Below, piece after piece: positions 23,501 through 38,412 of a stretch of DNA of 64,000 nucleotides; the stretch's first letter is position 1; every line of letters starts with the position of its first letter. This stretch comes from Neelides folsomi. Taxonomy: Eukaryota; Arthropoda; Collembola; Neelipleona; Neelidae. The translations under genes and the position numbers were made by a program. The notes beneath the pieces are model-generated. The model had not been told where the DNA came from, searched no databases, and worked only from the letters and a program-made list of their open reading frames with translations. Location: positions 62,001 through 126,000 of the forward strand of contig JAQGBZ010000141.1 in NCBI GenBank assembly GCA_034687125.1, read 5' to 3'.

Positions 23501-26500
23501 TTCATTCAAATATTTACCTGTAATTGTGATAATAAAGTAAAACCTCGATTACTAAACTTATTCGTTAAATAATGACAATAATATCAAAAGACGGCAAGCC
23601 TAAATACTAAAAGGAAGCAAACTCAAAACAAAGTTAAAAGATGTTCCCGATAAAGAAAGCATCGTGTGACAAATACTAATAGTATTTGCAACTCACGATG
23701 AACTTGACTTGCATTTAATTAAAACGTATTTATGAATGTTGTAATCTCGTTATATATACATGTTTACTTAACTCATTAAAAACTAAAGCTGTACAGATTA
23801 AGAGATAAACGAAAATTCTATTTCCAAATGTAAAAGTCAATAGCAGAAGAAGCTTATTTGTGTGAAGAGAAGAAATGCGATTAAACTTAAATGTCTTCTA
23901 GAAATAAATGAAGAAGTTAATAGAGAATGAGAAGAGAATGAGAAAGTAATTAGATAACATACGTATTACAATGATAAGTAATATTACATGAATATATATG
24001 TAACTTAAATAGTGTCATGGCTTATTGACTCTGTTATTGAGCATACTGGATTATAATTGAACTTATTTCTTACAACTTCGAGATTCCTCAATTCACAATT
24101 TTTAACACTACAGACGTTCGTCAACAACCTATTTGACAAGTAAATGATCCAACAAAAACTAAATGACCAAAAGTAAAAATCTACTTTTAAAAATTGAATC
24201 CGATGACATTGATTCAAGATCTAATTATACCTTAATTAATACATAATACAAATATTGTTTATCGACTTTCGGCATTATATTACTTCACTTTGTTAACACA
24301 AATATTGCATTGTTGAATTGATTTTCTAAATCGATGTATGCAGTTAATCTTTCTTTGCAGTTTAAAATTCTTTGTTTATTGTATTATGTATTTAAAAGTA
24401 AATTGTTGTATGGACATAACGAGGTTTTGTATTAATCATCTCGTGTTAGTTTTAAACTCAATTTTGTATTCGTTGTTTAGTTTTTCAAATTATTATAGTT
24501 AATAACTATATTTATTCATTAACCATGTAGGCTAAAAGCTTATTTACTAATAACTAGTAAACGGGAAAGAGTTAATTTTAATAATTGATGTTTTAAAAGG
24601 AATGTTTCATCATCAATAAAAATATTAGAACGTCAAATCAATTTTAATATTATGTAATACTACACTCATTTTAAATTTAAATGTTCAAAATTCAAATGAG
24701 AAGGATGATAATTATTACTGTACATTCGCTCATTCTTTTACACAAATATGTATTTTTAAATGTTTCTCATTGTTCTTATTTTTCAAATCTAGCAATCATT
24801 TTTGATATCTATTAATTGATTAAAAATGCACATGTATTTATCATATCTTCTAAATACGAGTCAACGAATTATTCTTAATGCTATCGGGAATAACCTAAAG
24901 TGTCCTGCGCCTGGATCTCTGTGTACTTGTATTTATTATATTTACAAACTTGACATATCGTTATGTATACATACCTAATTCTATATTACATATTATTTTA
25001 CTAACATTTAAAATTATAAAATACACGTCAATAACTGAATATTCCGTTCATCTTATATAACTCTGCATCTAGCAGATTCGAATCGTCTATCCATTAAGTA
25101 CTCATATTTCTTTCTTTTCTCACACTCAATCAATTGACTCTTTTAATAGTTATTTACTTTGAATCCATTAAGATTTTTAATAGAGAAAGCCTCTCTTTAA
25201 ATCTCTAATTAGAAGATTTATTCCAATTGAACGCCATGCAATGGCTTTATAAATGTCTTTCTTCTATATGTACAACCTCTTTTGATAGATATTCTGTAGT
25301 TTAGTTTTAATGTTTTAAGTGTTGTCCGTTCTTGTACCCTAAACCTAAGTACGCGTAAAGGTGAAATTTGATATTAAATAATTAGGACGAGCACATTAAA
25401 AAACGTTATTAACAAATTGCCATATCAAACAAATGTAATGATGATGATTTTTATCAAGGATTTTTTAATCTATTCATCCTGTAAATGTTCGGTTTGTGCT
25501 GTTATTCTTCCAGTAATGTTATTGTAATATTGCAATTAAACAAGTACTTAAAATAATGCTTTAACAAGCACTTTAACCTTATTTAGCGTTAAGTGTCAAT
25601 TTTGAAGAGACGCCTTGCAATTGAGATAAATAGTATAAAAGAGGAAGAGACGAGGAAAATTATATTATTTTAAACTTTCAAGCTCAAGTCAAGGTGAGAA
25701 AAGAAATCAAATATATTTAATAGAATTGGAAATGAGATCCAAAGGTTGAGGAATTCATTCCACATAGTGTATGTTTTTACAAGTTGATGATTGGAGAAAA
25801 AATTGGTTGGATAGAAAAATGGATATAAAGTGCATGAGAAAGGGACTTGAACTCAGTGCATGAGCAATCACTTAATTATATACATATTTCATTAAATATG
25901 AATAGATAAGCAATTTATTAACCTCGGGGACAACTTGATGGTACGGAATGAAAGAAGGCGAGAAATCAACTTCCCTCCTCTATTGAAATATTCAACATTT
26001 CATGACCCTGCCGTGTTCGTACAATTGGATTATACAATAAGTACGTCTGAAGTTCAGATTATTATGGAGCCGCTCTGTGGCTCATATTGGGCGACAGAGG
26101 CCCTAATGTAACTTACGTTCTGTAATTAATATTTAATACAAGAAAGGTCATTTCATTGGTAATAATAATGAAATACAGTATTCCTGTTCGCTTGGCTCTT
26201 GCGAACTAACCATCCTCACTCCACATCTCACTCATGCGGGACTGATCGATTCAATATCTCAAATTCCATCTCTTGTCTGATGGGAAAAGACACAATCACA
26301 CGGTGATAACGAGTGAACCTTAACCTACAAATATGTGATAATTTCTTTCTATCTATATATGTAATATGATATTCGAGGCTCCATCAAGAAGTCTGTCTGA
26401 GAACAGAACTCAGGTCCATTGTCCGTCGTCGTAACTTTTAGGAGACTTAAAATGTGAACAAGGTACTTTAGCTGGCATTCGTTAAACTTAACTAGATATC

Positions 26501-27290
26501 TTAAAGGATTCGAAAACAGGAAATTGGGTTACGTGATGTGGCCCTTGAGCCTTCAATAGCATATTGGGAAAACATGACTTAATCTTGTATTACGAAATAA
26601 TTACGTACAACATATTATTTAAATTTCATCTCTTATTAACGAAAAACATCTGAAAATCATATCTGAATACATTTATCTAGTACATATCTTTAAGTATTTT
26701 ATAATTAATATCCTATATATAAGTATCTTATAAACTCTCAAAGTTAGTGAAGAATAAAAATAAGTTTAATTTGTCAAATTCAATTTGCAAACTGAGTAGC
26801 CTGAGAAATAAATTGACCTCCTCAGGGAAGGACGATGGTTAAAACAAAATGTTCTACATTCGGTCAACATCCTCAATTTCATCCTTCCTTTTCATTCCGC
26901 GAAGCGAATTAAGCTATTTACTATTATTTCGATTTAATGCGACTTATCATCAAGTTGGTCAGATTTATTTCAAGTCTCAATTATATTAGGAATATAGTAA
27001 GGACTTCACACGGCTCCAGCCATTGAATTGAGAATTTAATTTATATATATCTATATATAAATATCTATATAGAGCATATTAATATTCTTAAGTTGCTTAA
27101 GGAGTATAGGTAACTATGAACCAGAGTATAATATCTTACTATATGATGTAATTATGCCTACCAAGTCTTTAGCTGAAAAAAATAACTTGAAAGAGCCTGC
27201 ATAGCCTGTATTAGACTTCTTTTAACCTTATGTACTTGTGTTAAAGGGATGGGGGTTACTAGTAAGGGATGTATTACTAGGATGTAAAGA
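20571..27290. other. Long AT-rich intergenic region, no gene seen
   Basis: Apart from a probable synergin 5' exon just above 20853 (minus strand, GTAAGT donor), about 6.5 kb shows only short AT-driven frames. Slightly GC-richer patches occur at about 25920-26330 and 26810-27000. They contain no recognisable exon, tRNA-like cloverleaf or inverted-repeat element. Regulatory sequence for the flanking genes could lie here, but nothing specific was seen. Confidence 0.5.
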
Positions 27291-30407
<3,117 letters not shown>

Positions 30408-33400
30408 GGTGGTGGGGGCCCTGTGGGTCACAGAGCATGGGTTAAACGAGAGACGGGCATTCGGCGGGGAAGTGGGAGAGACCTCGCTGCCAGACACACA
30501 CTGACGACTTTCACAATGAGGCGGAGGGGGGTTGGGAGGTGGTGATGGCCTCCGGCCCCCACCATGCCGACTCCATGTGGTTCGCTTACGGAACACTTTA
30601 TACGGCAGAGGCCTCACACCCCAACACACGGACCGTCGTGGATCGAGTTTCTTGGCCCCTCACAGCCACTCCCAAAAGTACCCAACGCGCCAACACGGAA
30701 GTCCACACGGGGCGATGCGAACCCGTCTCAACTCCCCAAACACTCCGACCTCGTACACAATCCCTTCGAACACGATCAAATCCAGGACCAAGTCCATGAG
30801 CAAATTTTACAATGACCGATTAAATCTCATCTGATAAGACAGGAAGAATTTGGAGGGGTCTTGGATAAGATTACGCTTCCTGTCATTCAATTCCCATTTA
30901 TGATCCATCTCTCTATCTCTGATGATGAGACTCTAATTATAAGAGGGAAGTGGATGATGGGGATGATAGCCGGTGGGGAATGGAATGCCTTTACATTTTA
31001 AAGAGATCCAATTCAACTTTCATACAATGAAAAGTGTGTCAGTTGGGTTGTTTCTTTTTTTCTTTTTCCGGCTCAATGAAATAAAAATTTAAGAATGGAT
31101 TGAAAATATTGACTATGTTGTACAGTAGAAACTAAACACTAATTATTTTTATAGAGCTTGTAATAAAATAATTTTATTAGCTACTTCTTGTTTAATTGCT
31201 AATTAAATTGAAAGGGCTGTTTGGTGTGCGCACGTATTGAGCTGATTGTTAAATATCTTCTATTCGATTCAACTAATAGTATTATTCATTTGATTTATGA
31301 CCAATAACGCGTCAATGTCCAATAGGCAGAAATTTATAAGTAATACTTAAATAGGTAATGGAGGAAGTATAACAATGAAATGACGTCGATGTGATGGTAA
31401 GGTTGGTTAGTTAGCATGACGCAGTAACCGTGCATTTGTTTCATAGACAGAGTCACGTTCAATTTCAATAACACACTTCCTTGCTCAACAAGATTCGAAG
31501 AGATCAGTTCCCTTATCTCTTCCCCAACAACGGCCAGCCCCTTTCATTCATTACTCAATAAGAAAGATTAAAGGAATGCTTTCTAAACTCTTACTTTGCA
31601 ACACGTAGTAGACCATTGTCTCTTTTAAGTACTGAATCATCGCGGTATACGCCATTTAATTAGATATTACACAAAGCTCTAAAGTATAAGTAGTCCTTGG
31701 TAATTTGCTTTTACATTCTATATACCTAGAAAAGGTATTTAAATATAGAAATTTCTCTTGCAAACAAAGTGACTTTATTGTTGATAAATACAGATTGGAT
31801 GTTTTAAATCAGATCTTTAACATTCGTGGATTAATTTCTATAATATCGAAATGAAACTTACAGTTTTCATAAAAAGTTCAATTCAGATCTCTATTTTAAT
31901 GAATGTAATGTCTATAGAAAACTTTTTACGACCGTTTCTGGCAATTTCATTATAAAAATACTACCTGTATTACTTTACGTTATTTAGCTCCTGCTCTCTC
32001 TCTTGTCCTGCCTATGCTCGAGGAAGTTTCTCGTTCCTACCTCAAATCATTTAACGATAAATGTGATACAGCGTGTTCAATTCCATTTTTATCAAGTCTT
32101 TTGTCGCAAAGGGAAAAAATCATTTTCTTTTCTTTCTCTCCTACTGGACTCATTTTGTGAGGGGGATGAATGAAAAAGGAATTTGTGGCCCGTTCATTGC
32201 GGGCCTAATAAAATGAAGTGTCCTCATAATCTGCTCAATGGCAAATGGTGTCTTCGACCAATTGGAGAAGCAGATTCTCTTATTTCCTATTTGATTTATG
32301 ATGGCCCATGGCGAGCGTCTCGCCTTCCCAAACCTTTACTTATTATGACTCGGAGTTGGTTGGGACGTCTAGACGGTCAAATGGCACGAGTGGATATTTG
32401 CAGGTGTTGTAGAGGTATTATTCTGGGCTCTGGGTATACCTTATACAGGAGGTAAATTGTAGGTTGAGAGCAAGGTGGGCAAACTAACTGCGACGGCTAC
32501 ACGAAGAGGGTAAAGGGAACAAAAGATGCTTCGAGTGTTGATGGGGAAATGGAGAATTGAACCTGAATGAATGAGTTCTTCAGTTTTTGTTATTCCATGA
32601 TGATGATAGTGAGTTCGGTGTGCAGTTGTTGTGCCACACTCAACAGCCTCAATGAAGAAGGAGGCCAAGAACAGGCGTACACCTTCACAACCATAACAAT
32701 TCCCCATTCACTCAATGGATGTTACGACGTTGATAAGCTGAGGTCTGATCTAGATTCCTATCTCAAACCCTTCCATCATCTCCCACCTCAAACTGTTCCT
32801 CGTCAGCCTTAGATAATACGAACAAACTTCCTCTTACCTGTCTCGACTCAGAGATAAATAGGTGCGATCGACCCCACTGCCGCCGTTTGGTTCACTTTTT
32901 CACTTGCCGTTCTTTACCGTCTTTTTATCACCTGTCAAATTCACTTACAAAATAACAATTACCTACAAAATAAAATATTAATTTTCTTAAATCATTTCTG
33001 ATTCTCCACTTAAGATTTCATTGGAGACTGAACTACTTCATTATTTCCCAACTTGTTGCCATTGAGAGTTTGAGAGCCGGAATAACACAAAAATGGTATC
33101 CTATTCAATCTAGTTACTTCTGAATACCATGGAACATTGATTCCAATGTGAGCTTTGGAAGAAAAATGCAATGGACTGACCCTGAGATGCGGAAATTAAA
33201 TAAAAATATATGCATAGACTTTTAGTTTTTTTCATTTTATGCATCCTTCTGCATATGTATGTACCTAGTAGGAAGATAATAGGAATATTTGCCATCATTT
33301 AAAGCTAATACGCTATATAAATAAGTTTAATGTTACCCTTTAATAATAAATACTTTGTAGTTAAATACTTATACTTACTGATACTTATGTTTAACAGTTT

Positions 33401-36235
33401 AACATTAAACACGAGGTCGTGGCATTGCAATGCTAAAATACAAATACATAATATGTTGCATTGATAGGTAAATAATAAAGGTAATTGCAACATAGAATGT
33501 GTTATCCATCCTGTTGCCTATTACTTACCTAGGTACTTTAATATAATACAATATTTTTACATAAATACATATCCAACATCAAGTAGGTATTCTAATATAT
33601 ATATACCAAGAGTAAATGCTTAAAAAAATTTACCTATTCAAATATTTTATATAGGTGTGTATATTATGAAGAATATAATAATAACTTGAAGTATTTCACG
33701 TCTACGAAGATCTAAAAATGAAACAAATCCGATAATACTCTGATTGTATTGCGTGGCTTCTGATTCTTCAAGCTCGTTTTTTTAATTAACGACTTTCTTG
33801 ATATATGCTTCTTGGTCAATGAATTAGTGCAGATACTTTTTAATTAAAAGTGTTATATTTTTATGCCCAAATAATTAACTAATTGGAAGTTCTTCCAATT
33901 CATACATATGGCATTGTCTCAATTATTATTGTTAATATGAAGTTATTGTCTTATACTTATATTTATTGTCTATTTTATATTTCAATAATGCTGAACTGAA
34001 ATAGGATAAAGTAAGTAAGATTAATTGGATGGTTTAATAAAGAGGCCAAGGAATAATTTTATGATTTATTCTTCAACTATTCTCAATTTATTGAGAAAGT
34101 GAGTGAAAATTCAATTGATAAATTCCTTCTAGTAATAACATACATTTATTTGGTATAAATGATGAATTTGCTATTAAATTATCTAACCAAATATAAAACT
34201 ATTAATTTTATTAATTAATATTAATTCTCCCTTTACAGTTAGCTATCTTATCATAAAAGATCTTATTTGAACTTTTGGAAGGGGAAAAATGGTTTTAATA
34301 GAATATTTGAGAAATTCTTATCTTTATCATTGTTCAATTAAACTTTATTCAATGCACTGTAAAAATCTATGAACCAGTGATCGGGACATCAATTTTGTCT
34401 AAATTATAATTAAAAGATAGAGCGATGGACAATTAAACTTGACTTATCGTTCAAACTGTCTTTTAATTAAAACTTTATCATAACAGAAGATTAATTACTA
34501 AATTTAGCATTTCACGACAAATCCTTTTTAGAATCAATTTGTTTTACCTGTAATAGTAATTGTAATTAAAAACAAAAAAATATATATTGGCACTTAAATT
34601 ATTTATATAAAGCTTATCGCATCTAGTATTTACTCTCATACATATTTAGCTAATGTTACTAGCTGTGAATATTAAAAGTTATATAAAAACATTCACACAC
34701 CGTGTGAACAAAGAGAATTAATTCGAACACGACTCCTTCACTAATTCATCATTTTATAATAGCTTTATGATAATATGCATTGGTAGGCTATTTACCAATT
34801 ATAAAGACACATAACATGTTATTAATTGCTTCATACTTGATTCAATTAAATCTCGCAATTGTGAATGTTTAAGGCCTTTTTTGAACATGTCTTTCGACTA
34901 CAGAGTTCATCATTTATCATTATGTTAGTAACCGTATAAAAATCGAGATTAACATCGTTTTAAGAATGTAAAAACACTTATTTACTACACGTATGAATTA
35001 TTTATCTTAATTGAGTATATTTCATTAGAACAACCAATCGAGTCGAGATGATTTAATTGATAAGACGAGAAGGGACACGAACTTTTGACCACACGCCAGG
35101 AAAAAACATTAAGACTCGCTAAGAAAAAAGAAGGAATTATTATCATTATCCATGCTATTATTTTGATTCTATTTAGTAATAGTTCTCTACTCTACTTGTA
35201 TAGCAAACAGAAATCTACGATTATGTAAAAGCTTTAGAAGTTAAGTTTTGTTAAATTCATTCGTAATCTAAATATTATCAAATGTTTAGATGCAAAACAA
35301 ATTTCCTTTATATTAGTTGGTAACAACAAGTAAATAAATCATTACTAGGTAATGTAGATAAACAATATTAATGGCGCAAACTTGTTTGTGAAAATTGTTT
35401 TATTTTAAGACTAATTGCTTATGTAAAATGTAAAAATTTGTGTCTATGGTACATACTTATATATTAATAATACGAAAATATTGTAGATATCTCCAAAAAT
35501 ATTACATTATCCATAATTTATATATTTTTGTAAAATTGCATACTGCAATGTAGTTATAATCTCTATAAATCCAAATTGAGAATAAAAATCAATATTAAAT
35601 TGTTGTTTTATCAATTGCAAATAATGAAAATATCTAAATGTGTTAGTGTGTCAAAAATATATTACCTATTATTGCTTAAAATGTCAACTGAATATTTATA
35701 ATTTTGTTAACATGTATTATTTTTCGCTACTTTGCCACATACATAGAATAGATTATATATGTATTTGTAATTCAAGTATACGGTTTTTAGTCTTAAGTTA
35801 TTATAATGATGGTGGAAAATTATATTTATTTAAGCATAAGCGCTCAACAAAGGTTCATCGTCGTTTATTATCTCATCCTCAAAATGCATAAATTTACACA
35901 AGATAATAAACAACACAAGTACTAGTGGACGGGAGATAAGGAAAAAGAAAAATAATGGAAGCAAAGTTTAAAATTTATGCAGGGTTTATACATATCAGTT
36001 TTAGCAATCTATAAAATAAAACAAAAAGTAATATTGATACAATAATGTTTATATGTTTTAATAGGTATATCATGCCAATATTTGTAAATAGCAAATACAG
36101 ATCAAAAAAAGTTAATATAATATATCGTTACTAATTGTATGACCAACTAGATATGCATAAAATCATATAATAGATGAAAAAATACAAGCGAAAATGAAAT
36201 TGTTAGTAATTATTAAAATACATTTATGAAATTTT
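30408..36235. other. S6k 5' flank and AT-rich intergenic region, no gene recognised
   Basis: The first ~450 bp above the S6k start is GC-richer and probably holds its 5' UTR and promoter. A second moderate-GC patch at about 31980-33060 has open frames of ~80-90 codons with no domain and no convincing splice frame. The rest is AT-rich. On the minus strand near 35825-35885 a short acidic open stretch (EDEIINDDEPLLSAYA, then stop) was considered as an end exon for the INO80E-like gene, but it lacks a usable acceptor in phase. Confidence 0.45.
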
Positions 36236-37433
36236 TTAAAATAAATAGACGTACCTGAAAATGTCGTCAGGAAGAGTAGGCGGAGGTTTTTCTGGAATGA
36301 GAGATATGAGATTCCTTCCGATGGCAATATCGGACGGAATGCAGAAGGAGAGTTGAGTCTTTATTTTATCCATCATCGAAGAAGTTGCTGGAGGTCCGAA
36401 GCTGTCACTGGAGGAAGTTTCCGATGAAGGATCTATCGACCCATTCGCTTCCCTTCCACCCTTCTCAGGGTCAATCACATGTGAGTGCAACTTGGTATCA
36501 TGGCCATTGGGACGCTCGTTTCGAATTTCCAAACTGCTGTCAGAGCCATCGGGTTCTTTGGCATTTTCAGGAATAAAAAGTGAATCAGCTGGAGCTCGAA
36601 CCTTTTGACGACCTTTTTTGCCCCACAGGACCTGCCCTGAGTCTCCAGCTCCTTTACATTCTGCCGGTGGCAAGAAATCGGATTTTCTCTTTGGCGTTTT
36701 CCCTTCTTCTTCTTCGGAGTCTCCTCTCCTCGATGGCTTCTCGCCACTTCCTTTCTCTGAAGAAGAAGAACTTCCGTCTCCTGCTCGACTTCGTTCTTTT
36801 GTCGCTTCATAACTGCTGATGCGCTCCAAGATGTAGTGAATATCTCGACTCATCCAAGAAAGCTCCGACTTTCGGCTATCTAACTTATCTTTTAACATCT
36901 CGTTATCCTGTTAAGAACAAATTATGGTTTTTAAACAGATTCATAAAAGCTAGATATCTAAACTGGCAAGAGTATTTACAATTAATATTAAAGCGTTTAA
37001 AAATATTTTTGAATTTAATGTAAATATTAATAATACCCCAATTAGCCTTTTAAATCTCTGTTTCAATTTCTTATATTGTTGCTTGTAAGGAGACTTTTTC
37101 ACTTTCGACTTCTTCTTAGATTTTGACGAGGTCGAAGAGGCCGGAGTTGGAGGAGCTGAAGAGATTGATGGTGAAGTTGGATCTGGGAGAGAAGCAACTG
37201 GTTCTTCTTCTTTCACCTCAATTTGACTCCCTTCAATCTTAATTGATGATCTTGTATTTGAACTATCATTTGGTATCCTGGAAAAATGAATTTAAATTAT
37301 TAAATAATTAATCCAACAAATCACCCAACCTCATGATTTAATCAAAGAAGATTTTAGCGGATCCACCCCCAGAATTCCTTTTTTATATTTATGACAGTCA
37401 AGATATTTAACCTTACCTTTGAGTGTGATTCAT
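36236..37433 (-). CDS. INO80E: INO80 complex subunit E-like protein (3' end unsure)
   Basis: INO80E is a small subunit of the metazoan INO80 nucleosome-remodelling complex. Exons: 37433-37417 (MNHTQ), 37277-37037, 36907-36255, with phases matching. The core is YKQQYKKLKQRFKRLI, joined across an intron to DNEMLKDKLDSRKSELSWMS, then RDIHYILERISSYE. This matches the INO80E pattern YKKKYRNLKRKLKFLI...LLKVSRDKSFLLDRLLQYE, predicted coiled coil. After it come a Ser/Glu/Lys-rich middle and a proline stretch PEKPPPTLPDDIF resembling the conserved PPPTILSTVPRQMF end. At 36255 a good donor (CAG/GTACGT) suggests one more acidic C-terminal exon that I could not locate. If unspliced, the frame stops at 36236, giving ~309 aa. 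The N-terminus is serine/proline-rich with a KSKKKSKVKK basic stretch. Confidence 0.75.
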
Positions 37434-38412
37434 GTTTTGAATAATACTTTTTATGGGTTAAACGAGTACATGTTTGTTCTTTAATAATCCATTTAAAATT
37501 GGTTAAGAAGGTCTTTTGTCCCAATGGACTTGATTTTAGTTTGGATTAATGTTAAAAGTGTGACGACGAGACGAAAAGGGTAGGTTTTAGATTTACAGAA
37601 TAGAAATCATTCACATACTCCAATACACATATAAGTTGGCGCGCTCATTGGTTTGTTCTAAATGAGATATCGCGCCAACTCTTATGAACTTGGGTTGTAC
37701 TCCAATGCACACCGATCTGTCCCGCCGTTGAATTCTGCCAATTTATCTGGGACCGCCAACATTTGAAAATTCTTAATTAGTTGGATAATAAAAACAACTA
37801 TTTGCTGCTCTTCCGCAGACTAGGCATTTAAAGGACGCTAAATTAGGTATTTTAATCTGAATTAGTTTAATTGAACAAGTTAACACTTGGTTAATGATGG
37901 TTCACAACTTTAGCGAGGAATTTTCCTTATACGCGTATAAATTTGGGATGTAAATTGCATTTAAAGTTGGATTTTCAATTACCTCTTTGTTGATCTTACT
38001 TTTTGCACATGCATCACATAGTTATATCGTTAATGACCCTGGCCTTATTTTTTATTGTGATTAGGAGTGTTTGCGTTAGCAAGACTCTTTATAAGGCTTC
38101 TCAAAGGACAAATTTAAATAATTTCAATGAAAAGTTTTTTCATTTACATTTTTATTCATTTTTCACATAAAATTTTATAAATTATTGAATCTTGTTTATA
38201 CATATATAAATTCCTTTTTAAATTTCCTCACGGAATTTAATTAATCAGCAATATAATGATTTATAAATGGATTTGTATTCTTAATTAAGGTTTTTATTTT
38301 ACCCTTTTATTGAAGTTCAATTTCAATTAGGCCTTAATTTGAATGTTTAAATTAGTAATTGAATATTAAAACTGTTCTTTTTTATTTTTAGGTTTGACAA
38401 AAATGTATTAAA
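37434..38412. promoter_or_regulatory. Head-to-head intergenic region between INO80E-like and PPTC7
   Basis: The two divergent start codons are 979 bp apart. The INO80E-proximal part (37440-37780) is less AT-rich and holds the E2F-like inverted repeat. The PPTC7-proximal part is AT-rich. A shared bidirectional promoter is inferred from the arrangement; no TATA box or initiator was convincingly placed. Confidence 0.5.
37631..37685. promoter_or_regulatory. Inverted repeat with two E2F-like sites
   Basis: The left arm is ATAAGTTGGCGCGCTCATT (37631-37649). The right arm is AATGAG, then CGCGCCAACT, then CTTAT (37661-37685). They are reverse complements apart from small bulges, around an 11-nt spacer. 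The right arm contains TCGCGCCAA, the core of the classical E2F site of the DHFR promoter, and the left arm gives CGCGCCAA on the other strand. The location, about 200-250 bp upstream of the INO80E-like start, fits a cell-cycle promoter element. Binding is inference. Confidence 0.55.

Noticed and set aside
30532-30834. Three overlapping plus-strand frames upstream of S6k
   Set aside because: Three frames open at once in a GC-rich promoter-like segment indicate composition, not coding. No domain or splice context.
35825-35885. Short acidic frame as the last INO80E-like exon
   Set aside because: No AG acceptor in the required phase precedes it without an intervening stop.
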